The notes beneath the pieces are model-generated. The model saw only the letters and a list, made by a program, of their open reading frames with translations. It did not search any database and was not told the origin of the DNA. The position numbers were made by a program, and so were the translations under genes. From Mediterranea sp. An20 (GTDB lineage: Bacteria > Bacteroidota > Bacteroidia > Bacteroidales > Bacteroidaceae), in contig NZ_NFJV01000004.1 in NCBI RefSeq assembly GCF_002160055.1, positions 1 through 64,000 on the forward strand: 64,000 bases of DNA, given 5' to 3'. Positions within the stretch are counted from its first letter, which is position 1; each line of letters begins with the position of its first letter. Shown here in pieces: positions 47,731-56,059 of this stretch.

Positions 47731-48573
47731 ATGAAAGCAACATTCTGTATCGCCCTCGCAGCTTTTGCACTGACAAGCTGCATGACCAACGCCCAGTCAT
47801 GGGGCAGCAAACGCATCAAGGAAAGCAAGAACTACGTGACCAAAGAAATCAAAGTGGACAATTTCAACAAGATCAGTCTGATTGGCAGTCCGACCGTTAA
47901 CTTCACCCAGAAAGCGGGCAAACCTCAAGTCAGGGTCTACACCTCAGACAACATTGCCGAAGTGCTGAACATCTACGAAAAAGGAGGAACGCTCTATGTC
48001 GGTTTCAAGAAAGGCTACAGCGTGAGCTATACCAAACTGAACATTGATATCTCTGCCGAGACCCTGAACAGCATTTCCTTGTCTGGCTCGGGTGATATAA
48101 ACTTGAAAAACGGTGTGAAGACCGATCGGCTGGTCCTCTCCTTGTCCGGTTCGGGCGACATCAACGGTAGCCACATCCGTTGCCAAGAGCTGATTACTTC
48201 GATGGCTGGCTCCGGCGACATAGAGCTGAGTGATGTCTCTTCCTCTACAACCAAAGTTTCCATAGCCGGTTCGGGCGACATCGCGCTGAAAGCATTGTCT
48301 GCTTCTTTTGTCAAATCCTCGATTGCAGGTTCTGGCGATATTGTCTTGGACGGACAAGCCGACGAAGCCTCTTACAGCGTGGCCGGTTCAGGCGACATGC
48401 ACGCAGTCAATTTGAAAGCCAAGCGCGTAAACGCCAGTGTTTCGGGCTCCGGTTCCGTAAAATGTTACGCCAGCGACTACCTGAAGGCACGCACTACGGG
48501 TAGCGGCAGCATTGGCTACAAAGGCAACCCCCAGGAACTGGACCTGCCGCGCAAGAACATCTACGAACTCTGA
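47731..48573 (+). CDS. Head-GIN domain (DUF2807) envelope protein
   Basis: The product has 280 residues. A signal peptide includes LTSC (Cys17) and could make it a lipoprotein. The body is a right-handed beta-helix-like repeat with eight G-S-G-[DS] turns about 19-20 residues apart: SGSGDINLKN, SGSGDINGSH, AGSGDIELSD, AGSGDIALKA and so on. It matches the head-GIN/DUF2807 auto-transporter-adhesin-like family of Bacteroidetes. Function is unknown; a surface adhesion or scaffold role is guessed. It stands alone with its own terminator. Confidence 0.92.
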   Translation: MKATFCIALAAFALTSCMTNAQSWGSKRIKESKNYVTKEIKVDNFNKISLIGSPTVNFTQKAGKPQVRVYTSDNIAEVLNIYEKGGTLYVGFKKGYSVSYTKLNIDISAETLNSISLSGSGDINLKNGVKTDRLVLSLSGSGDINGSHIRCQELITSMAGSGDIELSDVSSSTTKVSIAGSGDIALKALSASFVKSSIAGSGDIVLDGQADEASYSVAGSGDMHAVNLKAKRVNASVSGSGSVKCYASDYLKARTTGSGSIGYKGNPQELDLPRKNIYEL

Positions 48574-48649
48574 CAGACGACATAATTCTCTCTTAATACA
48601 TAAAGCCTGCCTCCACATCTCCGTTGATGGAAACTATGGAGGTAGCATC

Positions 48650-48686
48650 AAAAAAGGGACGCTGCTCACGCGGCATCCCTTTTTTA
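48650..48686 (+). terminator. Terminator after the head-GIN gene
   Basis: AAAAAAGGGA-GC pairs with GC-TCCCTTTTTT around a 10-nt loop; the stem has one bulge. Confidence 0.85.
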
Positions 48687-48809
48687 TGTTAGTTTTTTCA
48701 TAAGATTTTGAGAGAGAATTGAAACTTCACAGCCTCAACTGTCTAATAAAGCACACTAACTATATTTAAAGCAAATGAAAATGTTATATGAAACGCAAAT
48801 GAAAAAGAG

Positions 48810-49304
48810 TCAATGTTGTGTGAACGGCTCCATCGGCTTCTCCACCCTTGCCAGGCTGTCGAGCTTCTGTTTTTCTGCCGTCCCATCGGAAACCTCACCC
48901 GACAGAGCTACCGACGGCGCCGAAATCTGCCGCCCGATGGTATCGGGCACAGCCACTTCCTGTCCGCCGTGGAAGAACGAACGCTGCACCACTCCTCCCA
49001 GTCCTATCACCACGGCCACCACAGCCACTGCTTTCAGCAAAGGGGCAAAACGGCCGACCATTGTGATACGCCGCGCCTTCACCACCGGCACTTCCACCTG
49101 AGACAGCACCCGGGCATCGAAATCATTACCCAAGCCCTCTTCCTGCTGGTTACCGGTATAGGCAAACCAATCCTTGCAGGCACGCAAGTGTTGGGGCACC
49201 TCCTGTCTGGCAAAGAAGGCACGCAACTGTGCTTCCTCCTCGGGGGAAGTCTCACACAGCCAATAGCGCTGCAAAAGTTCTTCTATATGCTTGTCAGAGT
49301 CCAT
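48810..49304 (-). CDS. Single-helix membrane protein, probable anti-sigma factor
   Basis: The product has 164 residues from MDSDKHIEELLQRYW (ATG 49304; an ATG at 49319 also exists). The cytoplasmic N-terminal part (about 1-85) holds helical, Glu-rich LCETSPEEEAQLRAFF. A membrane helix lies at about 88-106 (LLKAVAVVAVVIGLGGVV), and a periplasmic tail of about 55 residues follows. It starts 11 bp inside the sigma gene. This is the typical Bacteroides layout for a sigma/anti-sigma pair, though the sequence is too divergent to name a family. Confidence 0.75.
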   Translation of the reverse strand: MDSDKHIEELLQRYWLCETSPEEEAQLRAFFARQEVPQHLRACKDWFAYTGNQQEEGLGNDFDARVLSQVEVPVVKARRITMVGRFAPLLKAVAVVAVVIGLGGVVQRSFFHGGQEVAVPDTIGRQISAPSVALSGEVSDGTAEKQKLDSLARVEKPMEPFTQH

Positions 49305-49803
49305 AATTTTCCCTATCAATAAACTGTTGTTTCACTTTCTGCCGCGCCCTGAACAACGTCACCTTGACCTGTTCCTCAGTGATGCCCAGGATTTCGGCAA
49401 TTTCTCTGTAACTTTTTCCTTCCACGTCACGCAACTGCAACACGGTGCGCTGTTTCTCCGGAAGACCGGCAATCAGCCGATGCAACAACAGCATCCGCTC
49501 TTTGCTCACCAGCAATTCGTGAGGGCTGGAAGTATCGGGTGTCTGCTCAGCTTCCGCAGTCAGTTCCACGGTGCGTGCATCCATCCGTTCACTACGGTCG
49601 ATGGCCAGGTTCCGTGCCACCGTCAGGCAATAGGCCTCGACGGAAGAAAACGACGACCATTCATCCCGCCTGCTCCACACCCGAATCATGGTTTCCTGCA
49701 CAATATCCTCCGCCTCAGCCCGGTCATACGTAATCCGCAGAGCCAGCCGGAAGAGCTTATCTTTCAGCGGAAGAATATCACGACGGAAATCGAGTGTCTG
49801 CAT
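49294..49803 (-). CDS. ECF-type RNA polymerase sigma factor
   Basis: The product has 169 residues from the ATG at 49803; the frame is open further upstream, but that part overlaps argB and has no family character. Region 2 has LFRLALRITYDRAEAEDIVQ and VWSRRDEWSS; region 4 has the helix-turn-helix YREIAEILGITEEQVKVTL. It would act in envelope or stress control with the membrane protein encoded next. The gene lies 61 bp after argB on the same strand. Confidence 0.92.
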   Translation of the reverse strand: MQTLDFRRDILPLKDKLFRLALRITYDRAEAEDIVQETMIRVWSRRDEWSSFSSVEAYCLTVARNLAIDRSERMDARTVELTAEAEQTPDTSSPHELLVSKERMLLLHRLIAGLPEKQRTVLQLRDVEGKSYREIAEILGITEEQVKVTLFRARQKVKQQFIDRENYGL

Positions 49804-49864
49804 CTCTATTAGGAATGACGGTTGAACAGGAAGAAAGTTACGGGCTTCATTTGCTTTTTTGCAT

Positions 49865-50659
49865 TTATTTAGATTCGGGCTCCTCTGGCCAGGTAATCCG
49901 GGTACCGCCACCCGTAGCAATGTCCGCAGCAGAAGTAATGACAACCCGGCGCACTCCCGCCTTCAATGCCTCAAAAGCATTCTCCAGCTTGGGTATCATG
50001 CCGCCTTGTATGATGCCATCGGCGACGTATTGGCGGAATTCCCGGGGAGTCAGTGCCGGGATAACACTTTCGTCATCGTCCGCATCACGCAGCACGCCCT
50101 TCTTCTCAAAGCAGAATACCAGCGTGACGTCAAACCGCGAAGCCAATCCCTTGGCTGTTTCTCCGGCGATGGTATCGGCATTGGTGTTGAGGATGTGTCC
50201 CTCGCCGTCGTGTGTCAGGGGAGCCATGACAGGCACAATTCCCCCGGCAATCAGTTCGCCCAGCCGTTCGCCGTCCACCTGCTTCACATCGCCCACGAAT
50301 CCATAATCCACTCCGTCTTTCACCGGACGCTTAGCCGAACGGATGACGTTCATATCGGCTCCCGTCAGTCCCAGTGCGTTCACGCCCCGCGCCTGCAGGC
50401 CCGCCACGATGTTCTTGTTCACCAGTCCGCCATAGACCATGGTCACCACCTGCAACATATCGGCATCGGTGATGCGTCGTCCGTTCACCATCCGGCTTTC
50501 AATGCCCAAGCGGGTTGCCAGCGCAGTAGCCGAGCGTCCTCCACCATGCACCAGCACCTTGTGCCCTTCGATAGCGGCAAAATCGTCCAACAATTTATGC
50601 AGGGTGGCTTCTTCTTCCACAATCTTGCCACCCACTTTAATAACAGTCAGTTTCTCCAT
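49865..50659 (-). CDS. argB: N-acetyl- (or N-succinyl-) glutamate kinase ArgB
   Basis: The product has 264 residues of the amino-acid kinase fold: VIKVGGKIVEEE at the start, VLVHGGGRSAT, and the DADMLQVVTMV and LNTNADTIAGE blocks. It makes the gamma-phosphate in arginine synthesis. In B. fragilis the pathway is reported to use N-succinyl intermediates, so the substrate may be succinylglutamate; no residue here settles this. It follows speA with a palindromic repeat in between. Confidence 0.94.
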   Translation of the reverse strand: MEKLTVIKVGGKIVEEEATLHKLLDDFAAIEGHKVLVHGGGRSATALATRLGIESRMVNGRRITDADMLQVVTMVYGGLVNKNIVAGLQARGVNALGLTGADMNVIRSAKRPVKDGVDYGFVGDVKQVDGERLGELIAGGIVPVMAPLTHDGEGHILNTNADTIAGETAKGLASRFDVTLVFCFEKKGVLRDADDDESVIPALTPREFRQYVADGIIQGGMIPKLENAFEALKAGVRRVVITSAADIATGGGTRITWPEEPESK

Positions 50660-50666
50660 AACTAAT

Positions 50667-50811
50667 AGCCCCTCCCCAACCCTCCCCCGAAAGAGAGGGA
50701 GTAAAGAATGCTACATTCTGCATCGGGGAGGTGTTTAAACATTTATAGGGTGATACAAAAGGGCAGGCTTCCCATCCCCCTCCCCGTCGGGGGGAGGACC
50801 GGGGTGGGGCT
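50667..50811. repeat. CCCCTCCCC-type inverted repeat between speA and argB
   Basis: Arms AGCCCCTCCCCAACCCTCCC (50667-50690) and the matching GGGAGGACCGGGGTGGGGCT (50787-50811) are G/C-rich reverse complements with three mismatches or so, about 96 bp apart. In minus-strand sense the unit lies after speA and before argB. It resembles REP-like palindromes seen in many bacterial genomes. Confidence 0.75.
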
Positions 50812-50818
50812 CCTCCCG

Positions 50819-52711
50819 TTATTCCAAATAGGTATATCCGTAAAGTCCCGAACGGTAATTGGTCAGGAATTCTTTGCCTTCTTCCAGCGTAATCCTACCC
50901 TCCTTGACCGACTGGCTGACCCACGTTTCCAGCTTGCTCACCAACCGTTTGGGGTTGTACTGCACGTAGTCCAATACTTCTGCCACGGTCTCACCGTCGA
51001 TTTGCTGGTCGATGGTATATCCCTTGCTGTTGACAGAAATGTGCACGGCATTCGTGTCGCCGAACAAGTTGTGCATATCGCCCAGAATCTCCTGGTAAGC
51101 CCCCACGAGGAACACAGCCAAGTAGTAAGGCTCGTTGCTGCGCAGCGAATGCACGGGCAGGGTGCTGGCATCGGGACGCGAAGTGACGAAGTTGGCAATC
51201 TTGCCGTCCGAGTCGCACGTCATGTCCTGAAGCGTGGCTTCGCGGTCGGGCTTCTCGTCCAGCCGCTGGATGGGCATGATGGGAAACATCTGGTCGATGG
51301 CCCACGAGTCGGGCAAGGACTGGAAGAGTGAAAAGTTGCAGAAATATTTATCGGCCAGCAGTTTGCTGAGTTTGCGGAACTCTTCGGGGCAATGCTTCAT
51401 ATTGCCGGCGATGGAACTGATTCCGCGACAGATGCTCCAATACAGTTTCTCAATCTGCGCCCTGGTGTTCAAATCCACGATGCCGTGGCTGAAGAGGTCG
51501 AGGGCTTCTTCGCGTATCTGCTGCGCGTCGTGCCAAGGCTCCAGCATGCTGCGCTGGCTCAGAGTGTCCCAGATTTGGTAGAGCTCCTTCACCAGTTCAT
51601 GGGCATTCTCGTCGGGTTCCCAGTTGTCGTCCATTTCCGGCAGCGAGGCCGTTTCCAGCACCTCGATAATCAGCACGGAGTGATGAGCCGTCAGGCTTCT
51701 GCCCGTCTCGGTGATGATATTGGGATGGGGGAATCCGTGCTTGTCGGCAGCATCCACGAAGGTAGAAACCACGTCGTTGACGTATTCCTGTATGGAGTAG
51801 TTCACGGAGCTTTCGCTACTGCTGGAACGTGTGCCGTCGTAGTCCACACCCATGCCGCCGCCCGTGTCTACAAACTCCAGGTTGAAGCCCATCTTGTTCA
51901 GCTGCACATAGAATTGCGAGGCTTCGCGCAGGGCGTTCTTGATGCGGCGTATCTTGGTAATCTGGCTTCCGATGTGGAAATGTATCAGCTTCAGGCAATC
52001 CTTCATGTCCTTCTTCTCCAGGAAGTCGAGTGCTTCGAGCAATTCGCTGGAGGTGAGGCCGAATTTGCTGGCATCGCCTCCGCTCTCCTCCCACTTGCCG
52101 CTTCCGCTGGAGGCCAGCTTGATGCGTATGCCTATGTTGGGGCGCACCTTCAGCTGCTTGGCGATGCGGGCGATGAGGTTCAGTTCGTTCAGTTTCTCCA
52201 CCACGAGGAAGATGCGCTTGCCCATCTTCTGGGTCAGCAAGGCCAGTTCGATGAAGTTCTCGTCTTTGTAGCCGTTACACACCACCAGCGAGTCGGGGTC
52301 TGTGTTCAAGCCGATGACGGCATGCAATTCGGGTTTCGAGCCGGCCTCCAGCCCCAGGTTGAACTTCTTGCCGTGGGTAATCATTTCCTCCACCACGGGG
52401 CGCATCTGGTTGGCCTTGATGGGATAGATGATGAAATTCTCTCCCTTGTAGCCATACTCCTCGGCCGCTTTCTGGAAACAACACGAAATCTTCTCGATGC
52501 GGTTATCCAAGATGTCGGGAAAGCGTAACAGCATGGGAGCCGTCACATCGCGCAGTTGCAGCTCGTCCACCAATTCTTTCAGGTCAACGGCCACGCCATC
52601 CTTGCGTGGGGTTACGACTGCATGTCCTTTCTCATTAATGCCAAAGTAGGAAGTGCCCCAACCGGTGATGTTGTACAGCTCTTCCGAATCTTCAATACGC
52701 CATTTTCTCAT
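50819..52711 (-). CDS. speA: Biosynthetic arginine decarboxylase
   Basis: The product has 630 residues, a fold-III PLP enzyme. The PLP lysine lies in IIYPIKANQMRPV near residue 98. HFHIGSQI, VDTGGGMGVDYDG and the C-terminal Cys-containing block (ATLQDMTCDSDGK) complete the site. It decarboxylates arginine to agmatine, the first step to putrescine and spermidine. It is followed by argB, which ties arginine supply to polyamine synthesis. Confidence 0.96.
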   Translation of the reverse strand: MRKWRIEDSEELYNITGWGTSYFGINEKGHAVVTPRKDGVAVDLKELVDELQLRDVTAPMLLRFPDILDNRIEKISCCFQKAAEEYGYKGENFIIYPIKANQMRPVVEEMITHGKKFNLGLEAGSKPELHAVIGLNTDPDSLVVCNGYKDENFIELALLTQKMGKRIFLVVEKLNELNLIARIAKQLKVRPNIGIRIKLASSGSGKWEESGGDASKFGLTSSELLEALDFLEKKDMKDCLKLIHFHIGSQITKIRRIKNALREASQFYVQLNKMGFNLEFVDTGGGMGVDYDGTRSSSSESSVNYSIQEYVNDVVSTFVDAADKHGFPHPNIITETGRSLTAHHSVLIIEVLETASLPEMDDNWEPDENAHELVKELYQIWDTLSQRSMLEPWHDAQQIREEALDLFSHGIVDLNTRAQIEKLYWSICRGISSIAGNMKHCPEEFRKLSKLLADKYFCNFSLFQSLPDSWAIDQMFPIMPIQRLDEKPDREATLQDMTCDSDGKIANFVTSRPDASTLPVHSLRSNEPYYLAVFLVGAYQEILGDMHNLFGDTNAVHISVNSKGYTIDQQIDGETVAEVLDYVQYNPKRLVSKLETWVSQSVKEGRITLEEGKEFLTNYRSGLYGYTYLE

Positions 52712-52774
52712 TTTTCAGTTACTTGCTGTTGTTTTATCGTTATACAATAATCATAATTCCTTCTGTCCACCTTA

Positions 52775-53302
52775 TTACACGCCCAGCAACGTCCGCAGCC
52801 GTTCCACCGACCCTGCAATCTGCGAACGGCTCTCCAACCGACTGCCGTCAAAGCGGTAGCGTGCCTGTCCGTAGTAAGCAGTCCGGCTTGCCAACGCTTT
52901 TCCGATGAAATCGCGCAATTCTTCCGATGACTTACCCTGGAGGATGGGCCGTTGCTGGGTGGCCACGCGCAGACGCCGGAAAAGCGTATCGACATCCACG
53001 TCCAAAAAGACGGTCTGCCCTTGGTGGTTCATGTAATCCATGTTGTCGAAGAAGCAGGGAGTGCCTCCGCCGGTGGAGACCACCACGTTTTCAAACTCGC
53101 CCACCTCGTGCAACATGTTGCGCTCCAGTTCGCGGAACCCCGTCTCTCCCCGCTCGGCAAACAACTGGGGGATTGTCTTGTGAAACCGTTCCTCGATGTA
53201 CCAGTCCAAATCGACAAACGACACTCCCAGTTCGCGGGCAAAAGCCTTTCCTAAAGTCGTCTTGCCGGCTCCCATGTAGCCGGTCAGAAAGATACGTACC
53301 AT
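52775..53302 (-). CDS. aroK: Shikimate kinase
   Basis: The product has 175 residues from MVRIFLTGYMGAGKT. The Walker A GYMGAGKT lies at 8-15. The shikimate site is FVDLDWYIEER, the substrate lid has FRELERNMLHE, and the third motif is STGGGTPC. It phosphorylates shikimate in aromatic amino acid synthesis. The chosen start is 22 bp after a TATCTTTG -7 box; an in-frame ATG at 53326 would overlap that box. Confidence 0.94.
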   Translation of the reverse strand: MVRIFLTGYMGAGKTTLGKAFARELGVSFVDLDWYIEERFHKTIPQLFAERGETGFRELERNMLHEVGEFENVVVSTGGGTPCFFDNMDYMNHQGQTVFLDVDVDTLFRRLRVATQQRPILQGKSSEELRDFIGKALASRTAYYGQARYRFDGSRLESRSQIAGSVERLRTLLGV

Positions 53303-53323
53303 ATTCAGTTCTACGTTTGCGGG

Positions 53324-53331
53324 CAAAGATA
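53324..53331 (-). promoter_or_regulatory. aroK -7 box
   Basis: Perfect TATCTTTG on the minus strand, 22 bp before the aroK ATG. Confidence 0.7.
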
Positions 53332-53382
53332 CGCATTTACAGTAAGATGCGAAAGGGAAAGGAGGTATTTATTAACGAACTC

Positions 53383-53413
53383 TTGCCAGTTTGCCGCCAA
53401 AAGGCTACCTTTG
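53383..53413 (+). promoter_or_regulatory. Toxin-antitoxin promoter
   Basis: TACCTTTG (53406-53413) with TTG (53383-53385) 20 bp upstream, diverging from the aroK promoter. The antitoxin gene starts 46 bp downstream. Confidence 0.6.
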
Positions 53414-53458
53414 CCGGAAAGAACAGCTTTATCCACCATCCATTAAACCATAAGCATC

Positions 53459-53725
53459 ATGTTAGTTGTCACCGACGCCCAATTCAAGAGCAACCCACAG
53501 GCCTACCTCGACCGGGTGGACGAAGGAGAAGAAGTGCTGCTGCAACGCAGCGAAGGCCAACGATACCTCATCATACCCGCCCAAGACGAACCTTCCGACC
53601 AGGAAGATTATTTTCTGGAGCCGGACGAGGACTTGGAACGTGCCATATCTTTGGATGAACTGCAAGCAATGCTCCGCAGAGACATTCACGAAATGTTTAG
53701 AACGCCTCCCCTATGCCGACAATAA
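53459..53725 (+). CDS. Phd/YefM-like antitoxin
   Basis: The product has 88 residues. The N-terminal half has the Phd-like pattern VVTDAQFKSNPQAYLDRVDEGEEVLLQR, split as a strand-helix-strand DNA-binding fold. The second half (about 43-75) is acidic, matching the part of such proteins that wraps its toxin. It overlaps the toxin gene by 13 bp. It should neutralise the toxin and repress this operon. Confidence 0.75.
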   Translation: MLVVTDAQFKSNPQAYLDRVDEGEEVLLQRSEGQRYLIIPAQDEPSDQEDYFLEPDEDLERAISLDELQAMLRRDIHEMFRTPPLCRQ

Positions 53726-54051
53726 GAATCATTGCATTGCCGACAGTCAGGCTATACCTGAGAGAACTCGTACAGACTCTCTACGACAAGGGATATTTTG
53801 GATTTGAGGAGTTTGCCCAACAATATGTGGACGACCTGATTGCCGACATCCGCACCGACCTCTCCGTAAAGCTGCACAAACCTGCCCCGCCCTACTTCGA
53901 CCGCTACGGCAGGCACATGCTTTACGCCGCTTTCCGGAAGAATAAAGGCACACAATGGTACGTCTTCTTCAACCTCTACCGGAGGGGCGAAGAAATCATC
54001 TACCTCATCCGCTACATCAACAACAACCACTTCATCGCCCAATACCTATAG
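53713..54051 (+). CDS. RelE/ParE-like toxin
   Basis: The product has 112 residues. A helical N-terminal part (LYLRELVQTLYDKGYFGFEE) is followed by a beta-sheet with TQWYVFFNLYRRGEEIIYLIR and the conserved YINNNHFIAQYL end. This agrees with Bacteroides proteins annotated as RelE/ParE-superfamily toxins. I cannot assign mRNA cleavage or gyrase poisoning from the sequence. Its stop lies 8 bp before the RNase HI gene, so all three are probably cotranscribed. Confidence 0.7.
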   Translation: MPTIRIIALPTVRLYLRELVQTLYDKGYFGFEEFAQQYVDDLIADIRTDLSVKLHKPAPPYFDRYGRHMLYAAFRKNKGTQWYVFFNLYRRGEEIIYLIRYINNNHFIAQYL

Positions 54052-54059
54052 TTTTCGAC

Positions 54060-54692
54060 ATGAAGAAACCGAAATTCTACGTTGTCTGGGCAGGCGTCAC
54101 CCCCGGCATCTACCGTTCGTGGACCGACTGCCAACTGCAGGTAAAAGGCTATGCAGGCGCCCGCTATAAATCGTTCGACACCCTTGAGGAGGCAGAAGAA
54201 GCCTTTGCCTCCTCGCCCGCCGACTACATCCGACCCGCCACATCCACCCATACCTTCCCAAAGCCTTCTGCCCCCACCCTGCCCCCTAGCTTCACGGGAC
54301 AGGCACTGGCCGTAGACGCGGCGTGCAGCGGCAATCCGGGGCAGATGGAATACCGCGGCGTGTACCTGCCCGCCTTCCAGCAGGTTTTCCATTTCGGCCC
54401 GGTGTACGGCACGAACAACATCGGCGAATTTCTTGCCATCGTCCATGCCCTGGCCCTGCTGAAGCAGAAAGGTCTCGACATGCCTATCTACAGCGACAGC
54501 CGGAATGCCATCAGTTGGGTGCGCCAGAAGAAATGCAAAACCAAACTGCCCCGCAACGCCCGCACCGAAACCCTCTTCCAACTCATCGACCGCGCCGAGC
54601 GATGGCTCCGCGACAACGCCTATACCACTCCCATCCTGAAGTGGGAAACGGAGCAATGGGGAGAGATTCCGGCTGACTTCGGAAGGAAATGA
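54060..54692 (+). CDS. rnhA: Ribonuclease HI with viroplasmin N-terminal domain
   Basis: The product has 210 residues. An N-terminal viroplasmin-like domain (3-47, KFYVVWAGVTPGIYRSW) binds RNA/DNA hybrids. The catalytic RNase H domain (about 80-210) has Asp86 (LAVDAACSGNPG), Glu123 (NNIGEFLAIVHAL) and Asp146 (PIYSDSRNA), the DED core. It cuts RNA in hybrids. The ATG at 54060 follows the toxin stop by 8 bp; the frame is open upstream but only this start matches the family. Confidence 0.93.
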   Translation: MKKPKFYVVWAGVTPGIYRSWTDCQLQVKGYAGARYKSFDTLEEAEEAFASSPADYIRPATSTHTFPKPSAPTLPPSFTGQALAVDAACSGNPGQMEYRGVYLPAFQQVFHFGPVYGTNNIGEFLAIVHALALLKQKGLDMPIYSDSRNAISWVRQKKCKTKLPRNARTETLFQLIDRAERWLRDNAYTTPILKWETEQWGEIPADFGRK

Positions 54693-54719
54693 ACAAGCTG
54701 CGTTCCTAACTCTGCCTAT

Positions 54720-54790
54720 GAGCAACGTAAACCTCTATTTGAGCATCGTAAACCTTCATTTGAGCACCGTAAACCTTCATTTGAGCAATG
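54720..54790. repeat. 21-bp tandem array (3-4 units)
   Basis: Units start at 54720, 54741 and 54762, with consensus GAGCAnCGTAAACCTTCATTT; a fourth unit is partial. The TAAACCTTCATnTnAGC core is shared with 30546-30628. Confidence 0.9.
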
Positions 54791-54926
54791 CCATCTGTCC
54801 CGGTGGATGCAAGCAGGGACTTTCGATTTTCCGGATATTTCCGATGTGCATTTTATGTGCATTTTTCCATACTCCCCTGCCTAGCCGATGTCTTACACTC
54901 CTCTTACTAAATGCTCATGAAACTGC

Positions 54927-55013
54927 CCTCACGCCTTCACACGACTATAACACATTATGTGACAATGAATTATTGTGAAAGATAATTGCTTTCACGCATC
55001 CTTCACGCCCTTC
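54927..55013 (-). repeat. GTGAAAGAT composite element, copy C (inverted)
   Basis: In reverse orientation it carries the dyad ATCTTTCAC-type palindrome (54975-54995, GTGAAAGAT...TTTCAC) flanked by CATCCTTCAC and CCCTTCAC on one side. On the other side it carries CCTCACGCCTTCAC. The order is that of copy B read backwards. Confidence 0.7.
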
Positions 55014-55028
55014 ACATGCCTTTCTCTG

Positions 55029-55116
55029 CTTCCAAGCACGTAGAAGCCGGGCTTCAAGCCATAAGAAGCCGACTCCCAAGCGATAAGAAATCGACTTTCA
55101 GATTATAAGTGCAAGT
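55029..55116. repeat. 22-bp tandem array (4 units)
   Basis: Units start at 55029, 55051, 55073 and 55095 and share CCAAGC-ATAAGAAGCCGA-type sequence; the last is degenerate. The array lies between copies C and D of the composite element. Confidence 0.8.
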
Positions 55117-55161
55117 CAGCAGGAATCAGTCTCACCCGTATCACCAGGGATTGCAAAAAGC

Positions 55162-55290
55162 GAATGTGAAAGACTGGTGAAAGATGAATCCTTCACCATA
55201 TCGTTCGTATTATCAAGCGGTTGGATTTCCGTGAAGGCATGAAGGATGTTTAAGGAGACTTAATTGTTCGGTTCCTTTTACACGGAATGA
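55162..55290 (+). repeat. GTGAAAGAT composite intergenic element, copy D
   Basis: It carries GTGAAAGACTG, the dyad GTGAAAGATGAATCCTTCAC (one mismatch), a spacer with ATTATCAAGCGGTTGGATTT, then GTGAAGGCATGAAGG and a tail ending TTGTTCGG. It parallels copies A and B, which lie in the same orientation. Confidence 0.75.
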
Positions 55291-55371
55291 AGCAGAAAAT
55301 CACCTCAATTTCATTTACAAAAAACAGCCTCTTTCAAATTATCAACATCCTATCCATCAAATAAATACAGT

Positions 55372-55422
55372 GAAAGATAGGCTAAAAGCGTTTATAAAAT
55401 ACGCGATTTCAGCCTATCTTTC
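55372..55422. terminator. Perfect 12-bp hairpin, possible terminator of the DUF2059 gene
   Basis: GAAAGATAGGCT (55372-55383) and AGCCTATCTTTC (55411-55422) are exact complements. A smaller inner GCGT/ACGC stem lies in the loop. It begins 33 bp beyond the stop of the minus-strand gene. The following T-rich tract is weak, so it may instead be part of the repeat cluster. Confidence 0.5.
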
Positions 55423-55454
55423 CATAATAGAGTAACAAGTTGCAAGTAACCCCC

Positions 55455-55916
55455 TTATTTTGCATCTTGCAGTGCCTGCTGAATCTCACCGGCAAGCTCC
55501 ATGCCCAACTGTTGTCCCATCTTCGTGCCTTCTAAGGTGATGGAAGGCGTGGCCTCGCCCCACTTCTTGCCAGCGGGGGTCTGGTAGAAAGCCACAATCT
55601 GCTTCAGGTCGTCCAGCGTCAGGTATTTTATGTAAATAGGAGCATACAAGTCCACCATACGGTCTATCACTTTCACATTGAATGTTTCTTCCACTTTGCG
55701 ACATGCTTCATCGGAAATTTCGGGCTGCTGTTGTTTCACCAGTGCCAACAACTGAGGCACCACCTGACGCGCCCCTTCCAACGAGCCGGACACAGTAAGC
55801 ATCTCACGCAACTGCGACTTGTATTCATCACTCACGTCCTGTGCCGACACACGGGACGAATAAACAAACAACATGGCAAAAACAGCCACCCACATCGAAA
55901 AAATTCTCTTTTGCAT
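55455..55916 (-). CDS. DUF2059 exported protein
   Basis: The product has 153 residues from the ATG at 55916. A signal peptide (1-25, ending VSAQ) precedes the all-helical DUF2059 domain, with YLTLDDLKQIVAFYQTPAGKKW as its hallmark block. The protein should be periplasmic, and the function is unknown. It is divergent from the broken histidine-kinase gene, with promoters for both in the 140-bp gap. Confidence 0.9.
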   Translation of the reverse strand: MQKRIFSMWVAVFAMLFVYSSRVSAQDVSDEYKSQLREMLTVSGSLEGARQVVPQLLALVKQQQPEISDEACRKVEETFNVKVIDRMVDLYAPIYIKYLTLDDLKQIVAFYQTPAGKKWGEATPSITLEGTKMGQQLGMELAGEIQQALQDAK

Positions 55917-55956
55917 AACGATATTTTTTAGATTGAACATTGAATTAAACATGCCG

Positions 55957-55964
55957 CAAAGATA
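55957..55964 (-). promoter_or_regulatory. -7 box of the DUF2059 gene
   Basis: TATCTTTG on the minus strand, 40 bp before the ATG. Confidence 0.65.
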
Positions 55965-56012
55965 AAGCATTTCTTCAAGCACATTTATAACAAAAACATC
56001 ATCTTTTCATCC

Positions 56013-56020
56013 TATTTTTG
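56013..56020 (+). promoter_or_regulatory. -7 box of the broken histidine kinase
   Basis: TATTTTTG on the plus strand, 39 bp before the ATG at 56060. Confidence 0.55.
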
Positions 56021-56059
56021 CCACAAAATTATTATGTTTGCGACACAAAAAATTATATC

